From Mycolicibacterium anyangense (GTDB taxonomy: Bacteria > Actinomycetota > Actinomycetes > Mycobacteriales > Mycobacteriaceae), in assembly GCF_010731855.1 (NCBI RefSeq), contig NZ_AP022620.1, forward strand, positions 4,960,001-5,024,000: DNA of 64,000 nucleotides, given 5' to 3'. Shown in pieces: positions 43,967-52,770 of the stretch. How positions within the stretch are numbered: the first letter of the stretch is position 1; each line of letters begins with the position of its first letter. Both the position numbers and the translations under genes were made by a program. Under the pieces are notes generated by a model that made no database searches, had not been told where the DNA came from, and was given only the letters and a program-made list of their open reading frames with translations.

Positions 43967-44625
43967 CGCAGCCCGCGATCCCGGTGACGATGCTGGTGGT
44001 CGCCAAGGCGCCGGTGCCCGGTCTGGCGAAAACCCGGTTGGCGGCGACGCTGGGACCTGAGGTTGCGGCCGACATCGCCGCCGCGGCGTTGCTGGACACC
44101 CTCGACGCGGTGGCGGCGACCCCGGTGGCCGAGCGGGTGGTTGCCATGACGGGCGATCTCGACCAGGCCTGTCGGGCTGCGGAGATCCGGGACCGGTCGC
44201 GATCGTTCACGGTGATCGAGCAGCGCGGCCGAGACTTCGCCGAGCGACTGGTCAACGCCCACACCGATGCCGCAGCGGGGCGGCCGGTGTTGCAGATCGG
44301 CATGGACACTCCGCAGGTCAGCGCCGAGTTGCTGACCTCCTGTGCACAGACGTTGATGACGACACCGGCGCTGCTGGGGATGGCCCGCGACGGCGGGTGG
44401 TGGGTGCTCGGGGTAGCCGATCCCGCCACCGCCGAATGTCTGCGCGATGTGCCGATGTCACAGGACGACACCGGCGCTGTAACGCTTCACGCGCTCCGGC
44501 ACACAGGGATCGACGTGACGCTCGTCGAGGAGCTGCACGACGTCGACACCGTCGACGACATCCCGTCGGTCCGCGCGGCCTGCCGGTCAACGAGCCGGTT
44601 CGCGCATGTCACGCGAGAGGTATGA
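43963..44625 (+). CDS. DUF2064/TIGR04282 nucleotidyltransferase-like protein (Rv0540-like)
   Basis: A 220-residue GT-A/CofC-like protein. N-terminal VVAKAPVPGLAKTRL is the nucleotide-binding signature of DUF2064. Later GMDTPQVSAELL and DGGWWVLGV (metal Asp) follow. GTG start overlapping the GT2 gene. Function unproven; consistent pairing with GT2 suggests sugar activation. Confidence 0.85.
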   Translation: MTQPAIPVTMLVVAKAPVPGLAKTRLAATLGPEVAADIAAAALLDTLDAVAATPVAERVVAMTGDLDQACRAAEIRDRSRSFTVIEQRGRDFAERLVNAHTDAAAGRPVLQIGMDTPQVSAELLTSCAQTLMTTPALLGMARDGGWWVLGVADPATAECLRDVPMSQDDTGAVTLHALRHTGIDVTLVEELHDVDTVDDIPSVRAACRSTSRFAHVTREV

Positions 44626-44626
44626 C

Positions 44627-45253
44627 ATGTTGGGACAGCTCTACGACCGTGCACTCGACGGCGAGCGGTGTTGGCTCCGCCATGACGACGGTAGGCTGCA
44701 CCGATTGCCGGTGCACAGCTGGTTCGGGCACAGCTCGGACCAGACGTTCGACACCGCCGTCGTGGAGCTGTGTGACGGGCCGACCATCGACTTGGGTTGC
44801 GGCCCAGGACGATTGGTCTCCCACCTCATTCGGCGCGGCATCCCGGCGCTGGGCGTCGACCAGTCCGCGACCGCGGTCCGGCTGGCCCGCCGCAATGGCG
44901 CCCCCGCACTGCTGCGCGACGTGTTCGACCCGCTGCCGGCCACTGGCCGGTGGCGCACCGTCCTGCTGGCCGACGGCAATGTCGGGCTGGCCGGTGATCC
45001 GCTGCGGGTGCTGCGCCGGGCGGCCGAACTGATGTGCCGTGGCGGTCGCTGTGTGGTCGAGTTCGATCCGGGGGTGGCCGGTGTGCGCAGCAGCTGGGTG
45101 CGGCTGGAGTCCTCCCGCAGTGTGGGGCCCTGGTTTCGCTGGGCGGCGGTCGGGGCAGACTGTGCGGCCGCGCTGGCCGATGAGGTCGGTTTGGCATTGG
45201 CGTCGATTCACCCGATCGGCGACCGTCTCGTGGCTACACTCGCGTTGAAATGA
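44627..45253 (+). CDS. SAM-dependent methyltransferase
   Basis: A 208-residue class I methyltransferase. The AdoMet loop is TIDLGCGPGRLV at about 54-65. GAGAGG precedes the ATG at 44627 by 6 bases; an ATG at 44606 would overlap the previous gene by 20 bp. Overlaps the molybdopterin-protein gene by 4 bp. Not in the Rv0539-Rv0541c order as I recall it, so an added gene. Substrate unknown. Confidence 0.82.
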   Translation: MLGQLYDRALDGERCWLRHDDGRLHRLPVHSWFGHSSDQTFDTAVVELCDGPTIDLGCGPGRLVSHLIRRGIPALGVDQSATAVRLARRNGAPALLRDVFDPLPATGRWRTVLLADGNVGLAGDPLRVLRRAAELMCRGGRCVVEFDPGVAGVRSSWVRLESSRSVGPWFRWAAVGADCAAALADEVGLALASIHPIGDRLVATLALK

Positions 45254-46386
45254 CCGGGGAGTCGGGAACCGTCACCAAGTACTCCTTGCGTGGCACCGCG
45301 GTGACGGCCCGGGTCGGGGTCGCACTGGGCATCGCTGTGACCCTGTGCTTCTTCACCGGGCTGATCAGCCACTTCATCCAGCACCCCCAGCCCTGGTTCT
45401 TCTGGCCCACCCGACCGGTATGGCTCTACCAGTTCACCCAGGGGCTGCATGTGATCTCCGGGATCGCCGCGATCCCGCTGCTGGTGGTCAAGCTGTGGTC
45501 GGTATATCCGAAGTTGTTCGAACGGCCCATCATCGGTGGATTGACCCGGCAGTTCGAGCGAGCCTCGATCCTGGTGCTGGTGGGCGCCATGCTGTTTCAG
45601 CTGTCCACCGGTGTGATGAATATCGCCCAGTGGTATGCGTTCACGTTCTTCTTCACCACCAGCCACTACGCGATGGCCTATGTGGCGGCTGGGGCCGTGC
45701 TGGTGCATATCGCCGTCAAGCTCCCCGTGATCCGCCGCGCGCTCGGGGAGCCGCTCGACGAGATCCCCACCGCTGACCTGATGCCGCACCGTGGCCCCAG
45801 CCGCCGGGCGGTGCTGGGGGGAACCTGGCTGGCAGTGGGTGTCGCCACGGTTGTGACTGCGGGGCAGACGATCTCGTGGCTCCGTAACGTGTCGTTGCTC
45901 GCGCCGCGCTCGGGCCGGGGTCCGCAGGGTGTTCCAGTCAATCGGACGGCATGGGCGGCCGGGGTGATCCGGCCGGCCCAGTCGCCGGATTACCGGCTGA
46001 CCGTCGTCAACGGTTCCACCACCAAGGCCTTCTCCCTGGCTGATCTGGCCGCGATGCCGCAGACCACGCACCGGCTGCCGATCGCGTGCGTCGAGGGCTG
46101 GAGTGCCACCGCCGACTGGACCGGAGTGGTCCTCGCGGATCTGGTGAAAGCTGTTGGTGGAAATCCTGATTCGGATGTCCGGATGATCTCCCTGGAGGGC
46201 CCGGGGCCGTACTCGCGGACGGTACTGCCGGCCCGGCATGCCCGTGACTCGATGACTCTGATCGCCTTGAAGCTCAACGGTGAGACGTTGGATCTCGACC
46301 ACGGTTACCCGTGCCGCCTGATTGCGCCGACGAGACCCGGTGTGCTGCAGACGAAGTGGTTGACCAGGGTTGAGGTGGTCCAGTGA
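45250..46386 (+). CDS. Membrane cytochrome b-like / molybdopterin oxidoreductase fusion
   Basis: A 378-residue protein. The first 180 residues contain four TM helices with His in pairs suited to haem b (SHFIQHPQPW, GLHVISG, TSHYAMAYV, VLVHIAVK), like di-haem cytochrome b561. After a fifth helix (about 200-215) comes a sulfite-oxidase-fold domain with the Mo-ligand Cys in PIACVEGWSATADWTG (about 277). It looks like a one-protein quinone-linked molybdoenzyme, where other bacteria use two (YedY/YedZ). The absence of an RR signal fits insertion by its own TM helices. Overlaps both neighbours by 4 bp. Confidence 0.85.
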   Translation: MTGESGTVTKYSLRGTAVTARVGVALGIAVTLCFFTGLISHFIQHPQPWFFWPTRPVWLYQFTQGLHVISGIAAIPLLVVKLWSVYPKLFERPIIGGLTRQFERASILVLVGAMLFQLSTGVMNIAQWYAFTFFFTTSHYAMAYVAAGAVLVHIAVKLPVIRRALGEPLDEIPTADLMPHRGPSRRAVLGGTWLAVGVATVVTAGQTISWLRNVSLLAPRSGRGPQGVPVNRTAWAAGVIRPAQSPDYRLTVVNGSTTKAFSLADLAAMPQTTHRLPIACVEGWSATADWTGVVLADLVKAVGGNPDSDVRMISLEGPGPYSRTVLPARHARDSMTLIALKLNGETLDLDHGYPCRLIAPTRPGVLQTKWLTRVEVVQ

Positions 46387-46862
46387 ATGCCATCCGGGTG
46401 CTGTTGCTGCTGGCCGGCCTGGCTGTCGGCGCCTATGGCGCGGTGCTGCTGTGGGACAACTCCACCGAGGTGATCGTCCGCATTGTGGCGTGGTCGCTGA
46501 TCGGTGTTCTCCTGCACGATGCGGTGTTCGCCCCGCTGTGTGTGGCCGTCGGCTTCGCTGGGCGGCGGATCCTGCCGCACCGGTGGTGGACGCCGGTCCT
46601 TGTGGCCGCTCTGTTGACGGTTGTGCTTGTGGCGCTGGCTATTCCGGTCTACAGCAAGCCCGGACAGCACCTGGACAACCTCACCGTGCTGGATCGCAAC
46701 TACCAGGCCGGGTTCTGGATCGCGCTGGCGGTGGTGTGGGGTGCCGCGCTGCTGTACCTGGTCGGAGACCGGTTGCTACCAGTTCGTCAAGATCAGGTGG
46801 TTCAGCGCAAGGGCCCCGACGACATTGAGACCCAGCCACCACCGCTGGGTGCGGGCGGGTAG
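46383..46862 (+). CDS. Membrane protein downstream of molybdoenzyme
   Basis: A 159-residue protein with four hydrophobic segments (about 5-23, 32-58, 72-90 and 110-130). Starts within the previous stop codon region (4-bp overlap). Its last 87 bp overlap convergently with the next gene, so the C-terminal tail is tightly constrained. Family unknown; perhaps helps anchor the molybdoenzyme. Confidence 0.7.
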   Translation: MNAIRVLLLLAGLAVGAYGAVLLWDNSTEVIVRIVAWSLIGVLLHDAVFAPLCVAVGFAGRRILPHRWWTPVLVAALLTVVLVALAIPVYSKPGQHLDNLTVLDRNYQAGFWIALAVVWGAALLYLVGDRLLPVRQDQVVQRKGPDDIETQPPPLGAGG

Positions 46863-48131
46863 CAGGGCGCCTGCGGCGGTCAGCCACACCTCGAACGGCA
46901 GCCAGATCCGCTCGGTCTCGGCCTTGGACAACATCGACAGATCGGCGAACACGATCGCCGCCAATGCCGCGAGCACCAGCAGGTGAAGGCCGGAGCGCCG
47001 CTTGATCGCGGCAAGGTCGAACACCCGACCGATCCCGGCGACGGTGCCGAGGCCGACGGCACACACCACCGATGCGAAGTTGGCCCATCCCCAGTACTGG
47101 AACGGCCGATTCATGGCGATCCCCTGCCAGTAGCGTTGCTGGACAAGGGTATAGCCGTCGAACCACCAGAAGCCGGCGATGGCGAACACCGCAACGATCA
47201 TCAGTGCCGCCAGCACGGCCGGAACCAGCGCGCGCACGGCGGTCCGCCAGTCGGCCGCGCAGATCAGCACTGCCACGGCGGGCAGGGCCATCAGGGCCAG
47301 GCCGTAATTGAGGAAGATGCCCCAGCCGAGCAGCAGGCCCGCCCCGATCGCGGCAAGCCACGGCGCGCGTACACGCTGGCGAACGGCCAACGCCAGCAGC
47401 GCGATACCCCAGGCGGCGACCCCGGTGAAGTAGCCGTCGGCGGACACCGCGATCCAGATCGCAGTGGGCGCCACCGCCACGAAGGGGGCTACCCGCCGCG
47501 CCGTCGACTCGTCACTGAGCGCGCGGACGGCGACAATCACCGCCGCGGCCGCCGAGGACCCGATCAACACACACCACAGGGCCGCCCATGCGCCACCGCC
47601 CAAGCCGATGCGGTCCAGCCACACGAACGTCAGCAGCGCGCCCGGGGGATGCCCGGAGACGTGGGTGATCCAGGAATTCGGCTGGAAATCCAGGATTCTG
47701 CTGGCGAACGTGCGGACCGCTTCGGGGATGTCGGTGATGGTCGGAACCTGGCGCAGGTACTCGTGACGGGCGGTGAGCCGGCCCGCGAAACCCCGCTGCC
47801 AGCCGTCGATCATGGCCAATGCGAAGGCCCAGGCGAACGATGTGGCCCACACCGTGAACGTCAGCGCCCGCCAGGACAGTCGCTGTGCGACAGCCTTACC
47901 CCAGACGACGGCGGCGACGCCGATCAGGATGGCGGGAACGGTGCCCCAGCCGATGTGCGCGTTCCACCACCCGAAGATCGGTGCCGTCTGCGCGAAGCTG
48001 TTGATCTGCGCCGGTGTGCTGTTGATCAGCGGAGTGACGATGCCCAGGTTCAGGTGTGGCACCACGAACGCCGCGACCACCAGCAGCACACCGACGCTGA
48101 CGGCGATCGCTTCTCTGCGCCCGATACTCAC
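46776..48131 (-). CDS. Polytopic membrane protein (Rv0541c-like)
   Basis: A 451-residue integral membrane protein with about 11-12 TM helices. The segment SWITHVSGHPPGALLTFVWLDR has a glycosyltransferase-C-like look (an outside loop with H and P), but I see no DxD pattern that would prove it. Position and size match Rv0541c (about 449 residues from memory). Convergent with the upstream membrane-protein gene, overlapping 87 bp at their 3' ends. Confidence 0.82.
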   Translation of the reverse strand: MSIGRREAIAVSVGVLLVVAAFVVPHLNLGIVTPLINSTPAQINSFAQTAPIFGWWNAHIGWGTVPAILIGVAAVVWGKAVAQRLSWRALTFTVWATSFAWAFALAMIDGWQRGFAGRLTARHEYLRQVPTITDIPEAVRTFASRILDFQPNSWITHVSGHPPGALLTFVWLDRIGLGGGAWAALWCVLIGSSAAAAVIVAVRALSDESTARRVAPFVAVAPTAIWIAVSADGYFTGVAAWGIALLALAVRQRVRAPWLAAIGAGLLLGWGIFLNYGLALMALPAVAVLICAADWRTAVRALVPAVLAALMIVAVFAIAGFWWFDGYTLVQQRYWQGIAMNRPFQYWGWANFASVVCAVGLGTVAGIGRVFDLAAIKRRSGLHLLVLAALAAIVFADLSMLSKAETERIWLPFEVWLTAAGALLPARTQRWWLGLNVVGALALNHLILTNW

Positions 48132-48160
48132 AGCTTCCGAGAGTACCTACCCAGAGCGCC

Positions 48161-48553
48161 TCACGATGGCCAGGACGTCCACCGCGTCACGGCGATCCGG
48201 ATCACCGGACCGTCCAGTGAAACCGACTTGTATTGGGGGTATTTCGCTCGCAACAGCGCCACCGCATGCAGGAACTCGCCGCCGTCGGACAGCACCGTCG
48301 CCACCCCGTCGGCCCGCACCCACCACAGCTGGGACCAGTCGTCGGCGTAGTGGTCGACCAGCACACTGACCGACGGGTTCGCCGCGATGTTGGCCAGCCG
48401 CCGCAATCGGTTGGTCGACTTGGGCTTGCCGTCGACAGCGGTGTAGAGGATGTCGCCGTCGGCGGCGAATACGATCGGCACCATGTGCGGCAGGCCTTCC
48501 GGGGTTACCGTGGCCAGCCGTGCGACGGGTGCGGACGCGAATCCCGAAGTCAC
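48161..48553 (-). CDS. PPOX-class F420-dependent oxidoreductase (TIGR03668-like)
   Basis: A 130-residue split-barrel protein. Family features: [45 protein letters not shown] and [12 protein letters not shown]420 rather than FMN is the usual cofactor in mycobacteria. Overlaps the hydrolase gene by 4 bp and ends the menE-side operon. Confidence 0.84.
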   Translation of the reverse strand: MTSGFASAPVARLATVTPEGLPHMVPIVFAADGDILYTAVDGKPKSTNRLRRLANIAANPSVSVLVDHYADDWSQLWWVRADGVATVLSDGGEFLHAVALLRAKYPQYKSVSLDGPVIRIAVTRWTSWPS

Positions 48554-49422
48554 ACTGGGGTGGCGGGCTGTTCGACCACCGAGCCCGGTGTGCTGGCGAT
48601 GAAGTCCTCGATGAGGTCGACGACCTCCATGGGCCGTTCGACCTGCGGGAAGTGACCTACTCCTGGCAGTACTTCCAGCCGGACATCAGGGCGGGTCTTC
48701 TGCGCGGCGTAGCCGTGCTCGACCGGGATGATGGCGTCCTGATCCCCCCAGATCGCCATGGTCGGGAGATCGGCCTTGACGTTCAGTCGGTTCAGCGCGC
48801 TGACGGCCTGCCCCCGGTAATCGACCACCGAACGCAGCGTGCGCAGGAAGGCCTGCCGCGTTTCGGCATCGGAGAACGAGCTGTAGGCGTTCCAGATCTC
48901 GGCACCACGGGGTGATTCGATGCCCATTTTGGCGAACAGGGAACGCACTTTCTCACCGACCGACAGCACCGGTGGCGGTGCGATGATCGGCATGATCAAT
49001 TCCGCACCGGGCGCCGACAGCAGGCGCAGCGTCCAGCCCACGTCCTGCCCCAGGCCGCCGCTGCCGATCAGGATCAGCCGCCGCGCGTAGTCGGGATGCT
49101 GATAGACGAACTGCATCGCGACCCCGCCGCCGAGCGAGTGCCCGACGACGGTGGCCTGTGCCACGCCGAGCTCGTCGAGCAGGTCCCGCAGCGAGACGGC
49201 GAAGGCGCCCAGCGAGTAGTCGCTGCGCGGTTTGGCGGAGCGGCCGTGGCCGAGCAGGTCCGGCGCCACCACGCGATACCTGCGCGAGAGCGGTCCGATC
49301 ATCGAACGCCACGTCTGGGAACTTCCGGCCATCCCGTGCAGCAGCAGGATCACCTCGCCCTGACCCTCGTCGAGATAAGCCACCTGGTCACCGTGCAGGT
49401 CGAGATATTTCAGCTCGCCCAT
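48550..49422 (-). CDS. Alpha/beta hydrolase, possible menaquinone-linked
   Basis: A 290-residue hydrolase. Oxyanion HG in LLLHGMAG, nucleophile GHSLGG (Ser about 101), Asp in [10 protein letters not shown] and His in [19 protein letters not shown] lies close to the ATG. A perfect 16-bp palindrome sits just upstream. It follows menE; a SHCHC synthase (MenH) role is conceivable since MenH has this fold, but the sequence gives no specific support. Confidence 0.87.
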   Translation of the reverse strand: MGELKYLDLHGDQVAYLDEGQGEVILLLHGMAGSSQTWRSMIGPLSRRYRVVAPDLLGHGRSAKPRSDYSLGAFAVSLRDLLDELGVAQATVVGHSLGGGVAMQFVYQHPDYARRLILIGSGGLGQDVGWTLRLLSAPGAELIMPIIAPPPVLSVGEKVRSLFAKMGIESPRGAEIWNAYSSFSDAETRQAFLRTLRSVVDYRGQAVSALNRLNVKADLPTMAIWGDQDAIIPVEHGYAAQKTRPDVRLEVLPGVGHFPQVERPMEVVDLIEDFIASTPGSVVEQPATPV

Positions 49423-49437
49423 CGCAGACCTCCTTTA

Positions 49438-49453
49438 GTGAACAATTGTTCAC
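49438..49453. promoter_or_regulatory. Perfect 16-bp palindrome, TetR-type operator
   Basis: GTGAACAATTGTTCAC is fully self-complementary. It overlaps the menE stop codon and lies immediately before the ribosome site of the hydrolase. This form is typical of TetR operators; its regulator is not obvious in the window. Confidence 0.65.
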
Positions 49454-50595
49454 CAACCGTAGCCGCCTGGCAAATCCCCACCGTTTTCGAAGCGCTGCCG
49501 TAATGCCCGGCGGTTCAGCTTTCCGATGCCCCGGCGGGGCAATTCGTCCAGCACATGGAGTTCCCGCGGTGCGGCCGTCGAATCGAGCGAGTGAGCCAGA
49601 TACTCCTTGATCTCCGCCACACTGGGCTCGACAGCGCCCGGTGTCAGCACCACGGCGGCGACCACGCGCTGGCCGAGTCGGTCATCGGGGACCCCGAACA
49701 CCGCGCAATCGGCGACGGCCGGATGCCGCGACAGCACCGCTTCCACGGGTGCCGGCATCACCGTCAGGCCACCGGTGCTGATCGCCTCGTCGGCACGGCC
49801 CAGCACCAGCAGCCGTCCGGCATCGTCGAGCATGCCGAGGTCGTCGGTGTGGAACCAGCCCTGCTCGGCGAACGGGTCCGGGTCGGGCGGGGTGCGGTAT
49901 CCCTTGGCCAAGGTCGATCCGCCGATCACGATGCGGCCCACGCCGGGCTCGGCACCGTCATCCAGCCGGATTCGCACTCCGTCGAGCGGCACCCCGTCGT
50001 AGACGCAGCCACCGGAGGTTTCACTGGAGCCGTAGGTGCGCACCACGGTGATCCCGGCCGCCGCCGCGCCCTCGAGCACCGGCCGCGGCGCCGGGCCGCC
50101 ACCGAGCAGCACGGCATCGAGTTCGGCCAGCGCCGCGGTGGCCCCTGGATTCAGCAGGGCCTTGGCCAGTTGGGTCGCCACCAGTGAGGTGTAGCGGCGT
50201 CCCGACCCGAGTTGGGCTATCGCCGTTGGCAATTCGGTGACGTCGAACCCGGTGGAGACGTCCAGCTCCACCGGTACCGTGCCGGCCTGCAGGCTGCGCA
50301 CCAGCACCTGGATCCCGGCGATGTGGTGGGCCGGCAGTGCGAGCAGCCAGGTACCCGAGCCGCCCAAGCGATCGTGAGTGGCCGACGCGCTGGCGATCAA
50401 CACCGCGGGCGTCAGCATCGCGCCCTTGGGTGTTCCGGTGGTGCCCGACGTCGAGACCACCAGGGCGACGTCGTCGTCGATCTCCTCGCCGACCCGCAGA
50501 GAGGTGGTCAGCAGTTCGCTTTCGCGCAGATCGCCGGCGGGGATGGGAACCAGCGGGGCATCACGACCGTCGAGCACCCCCTCCAGGGCGGCCAT
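49450..50595 (-). CDS. menE: o-Succinylbenzoate-CoA ligase MenE
   Basis: A 381-residue adenylate-forming ligase making o-succinylbenzoyl-CoA in menaquinone synthesis. Motifs: STSGTTGTPKGA (P-loop), YGSSETSGG, TDDLGMLD and the catalytic Lys in GIGKLNRRAL near the C-terminus. Homologous-looking codons continue upstream of the ATG at 50595 for about 15 residues (LRALAIPSG...) back to the TAA of the next gene, with no ATG, GTG or TTG, so the true start may be a non-standard codon or 50595. It is short (about 360-380) as in mycobacteria. Confidence 0.9.
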   Translation of the reverse strand: MAALEGVLDGRDAPLVPIPAGDLRESELLTTSLRVGEEIDDDVALVVSTSGTTGTPKGAMLTPAVLIASASATHDRLGGSGTWLLALPAHHIAGIQVLVRSLQAGTVPVELDVSTGFDVTELPTAIAQLGSGRRYTSLVATQLAKALLNPGATAALAELDAVLLGGGPAPRPVLEGAAAAGITVVRTYGSSETSGGCVYDGVPLDGVRIRLDDGAEPGVGRIVIGGSTLAKGYRTPPDPDPFAEQGWFHTDDLGMLDDAGRLLVLGRADEAISTGGLTVMPAPVEAVLSRHPAVADCAVFGVPDDRLGQRVVAAVVLTPGAVEPSVAEIKEYLAHSLDSTAAPRELHVLDELPRRGIGKLNRRALRQRFENGGDLPGGYGW

Positions 50596-50645
50596 CAGCG
50601 ACAGTGCCGACGGGCCGGAGGGGATGGCGAGTGCTCTGAGGGTGG

Positions 50646-50948
50646 TTATTCGGCGTCCTCACTGTCGCGGGGGTCGTCCAGCGGCCAGCCGTGCGTCGCC
50701 AGATTGGCCCGGACCCGTTCGATGTCCTCGGTGGCGGGCAGCTCATCGGTGATCCGGGTGATGAGGACGCCGATGTCGACGTGGTCGAACTCACCGCCGT
50801 CCAACAGGGTCTGAGCGACGGCGGTGACCTCCTCGTCGGTGAGGCGACGACGGAGCAGCGCGAACAGCGGAACCTGGTCGGGGCGGGGCACCCCGTCGGG
50901 GTACCCCGATTTGATCCAGGCCACGATCTTGGTGATGAAGTTGGTCAC
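50646..50948 (-). CDS. DUF3349 protein (Rv0543c-like)
   Basis: A 100-residue all-helical DUF3349 protein: KSGYPDGVPRPDQVPLFALLRRRLTDEEV at about 13-41 and ATHGWPLDD near the end. Function unknown. A second member lies at 52771-53085 on the other side of pitA. Upstream of menE on the same strand. Confidence 0.9.
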   Translation of the reverse strand: MTNFITKIVAWIKSGYPDGVPRPDQVPLFALLRRRLTDEEVTAVAQTLLDGGEFDHVDIGVLITRITDELPATEDIERVRANLATHGWPLDDPRDSEDAE

Positions 50949-51036
50949 CGCGGCATCTCCCTGGCCGGGGCGCAGTGGAGACGCCCGTTGGATGTCGAAA
51001 TCCTAGACGGCGCACCGGCGCGCCGCTCCCATTGAT

Positions 51037-51059
51037 CTACCCTGAGCCTCCCCGGGTAG
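51037..51059. promoter_or_regulatory. CTACCC-N11-GGGTAG dyad between DUF3349 and pitA
   Basis: An inverted repeat in the 244-bp divergent gap (50949-51192). Both flanking genes start away from it, so it could serve either. Nothing else clear is seen in this gap. Confidence 0.3.
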
Positions 51060-51192
51060 GCCAACCGCTCAATGCCGCCAGATGAACAGCAGGTGAACAC
51101 CTGCGGGCAGTTCGCAAATGCCCAGGTACGGCGCGTTTCAGTGACTTTCGGCAACTGGTCAAAGAGTCCCCTGACCCAGCAGAATCACAGCC

Positions 51193-52449
51193 ATGAGCGC
51201 GGAGATGATCATCCTGGTGCTGCTGATAGCCACTGCGTTGGCTTTCGACTTCACCAACGGGTTCCATGACACCGGCAACGCGATGGCGACCTCGATCGCC
51301 ACCGGTGCCCTGAAGCCCAAGACCGCGGTACTGCTCGCCGGTGTGCTGAACCTGGTCGGAGCGTTCCTCTCGGTCGAGGTCGCCGTCACCGTCACGACGT
51401 CGGTGCTGAAGGTCCAGGACTCCAAGACCGGTCACCTGTTGCCCGGTATCGACGCCTCGATGGGCCTGACCATCATCTTCGCCGGCCTCATCGGTGGCAT
51501 CCTGTGGAACCTGCTCACCTGGCTGTTCGGCATCCCGTCCAGCTCCTCGCACGCGCTGTTCGGCGGCCTGATCGGTGCCGGGCTCGCTGCGCTGGGCACC
51601 AAGGGCGTCAACTGGGCCGGTGTCACTCAGAAGGTGCTGATCCCCGCTGTCGCCGCACCGGTCATCGCCGGCATCGTGGCAGCCTGTGGCACCTGGCTGG
51701 TGTACCGCATCACGCGCAAGGTGCTGGCGCGCCGCCGCGAAGAAGGCTTCCGCTGGGGACAGATCGCCACCGCCTCGCTGGTCGCGCTCTCGCACGGCAC
51801 CAACGACGCTCAGAAGACGATGGGTGTCATTGCGCTCGCCCTCATCACCACCGGCCACCTGACCGGTGACGTGAAGAAGGACGGCCTGCCGTTCTGGATC
51901 ATCCTGAGCTGCGCCCTGGCGATCGGCCTCGGCACCTACATCGGTGGCTGGCGGGTCATCCGCACACTTGGCAAGGGCCTGGTCGAGATCGAGTCGCCGC
52001 AGGGCCTGGCCGCCGAAGCGTCCTCTGCCGCGATCATTCTCAGCTCGAGCGCTGCCGGCATGGCGCTGTCGACCACCCACGTCGCCACCGGCTCGATCCT
52101 GGGCAGCGGCGTCGGCAAGCCCGGAGCCGAGGTGCGCTGGGCGGTCGCCGGCCGCATGGCAGTGGCCTGGCTGGTCACGTTGCCGGCTGCAGCGCTGGTG
52201 GGGGCATTGGCCTACTGGCTGTCCTACGTCGTCAAGGACGTCACCGACTCTCAACTGATGGGCGACGGTCTGATCTTCCTGATCCTGGTCGGCCTGTCCG
52301 GCTACATGTGGTGGCGCGCCCAGCAGCAGAAGGTCGACCACAACAACGTCAACGCCGATTGGGACACGTCGACGAACTCCGTTGTGCCGGCCGAGGTTCG
52401 CGAGGCCACCAAGGCCGCCAAGCCGGCTACGCCCACGGCGTCGGTCTGA
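51193..52449 (+). CDS. pitA: Inorganic phosphate transporter PitA
   Basis: A 418-residue PiT-family transporter. The two signature repeats are visible: FDFTNGFHDTGNAMATSIATGALKP near the N-terminus and SHGTNDAQKTMGVIALAL in the middle. About ten TM helices. Low-affinity phosphate/metal-phosphate uptake. In M. tuberculosis pitA is on the same strand as menE; here pitA and the next two genes face the other way, so a local inversion or rearrangement is likely. Confidence 0.94.
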   Translation: MSAEMIILVLLIATALAFDFTNGFHDTGNAMATSIATGALKPKTAVLLAGVLNLVGAFLSVEVAVTVTTSVLKVQDSKTGHLLPGIDASMGLTIIFAGLIGGILWNLLTWLFGIPSSSSHALFGGLIGAGLAALGTKGVNWAGVTQKVLIPAVAAPVIAGIVAACGTWLVYRITRKVLARRREEGFRWGQIATASLVALSHGTNDAQKTMGVIALALITTGHLTGDVKKDGLPFWIILSCALAIGLGTYIGGWRVIRTLGKGLVEIESPQGLAAEASSAAIILSSSAAGMALSTTHVATGSILGSGVGKPGAEVRWAVAGRMAVAWLVTLPAAALVGALAYWLSYVVKDVTDSQLMGDGLIFLILVGLSGYMWWRAQQQKVDHNNVNADWDTSTNSVVPAEVREATKAAKPATPTASV

Positions 52450-52478
52450 CCGCGGCTTTCGAGAAAAGGACAACGTAG

Positions 52479-52763
52479 ATGAATTACTTCGAGTCCATCT
52501 TCAAGGTGCTCGTCGTCGGACTGGTGCTGGGTGCCGGGCTTCCCGCTCTGTTCGCCACCGGGATGCTGGCCTACTCCTTCGGTGCCGGCGGCGAAGAAGC
52601 CGACCACGTGATCCACAAGGCCAATCCGGCGCTGAAGTATCTCGGCATCCTGCTGTTCGTGTTCGTCTCGCTGGTGATCCTCACCGCGGTCGCCTGGATC
52701 ACCAGGGCGACGATCATCCACCACTTCGGCATCGATCTGTTCCCGATGCTGCCCAAGAAGTGA
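52479..52763 (+). CDS. Small membrane protein (Rv0544c-like)
   Basis: A 94-residue protein with two TM helices (about 9-32 and 53-75). Conserved next to pitA in mycobacteria as I recall. GAAAAGGA precedes the ATG by about 8-10 bases. May modulate PitA. Confidence 0.82.
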   Translation: MNYFESIFKVLVVGLVLGAGLPALFATGMLAYSFGAGGEEADHVIHKANPALKYLGILLFVFVSLVILTAVAWITRATIIHHFGIDLFPMLPKK

Positions 52764-52770
52764 CTGGCCG

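Noticed and set aside
46983..48350. Plus-strand open frame across the Rv0541c-like gene
   Set aside because: Charged, repetitive, shadow-like sequence; the minus-strand frame has regular TM helices.
48550..49422. Calling the hydrolase menH
   Set aside because: Shared fold and position next to menE are not enough; no SHCHC-synthase-specific residues could be confirmed.
50896..50909. TCGGGGTACCCCGA palindrome as a metal operator
   Set aside because: It lies inside the DUF3349 coding sequence and far from any start; likely chance in GC-rich DNA.
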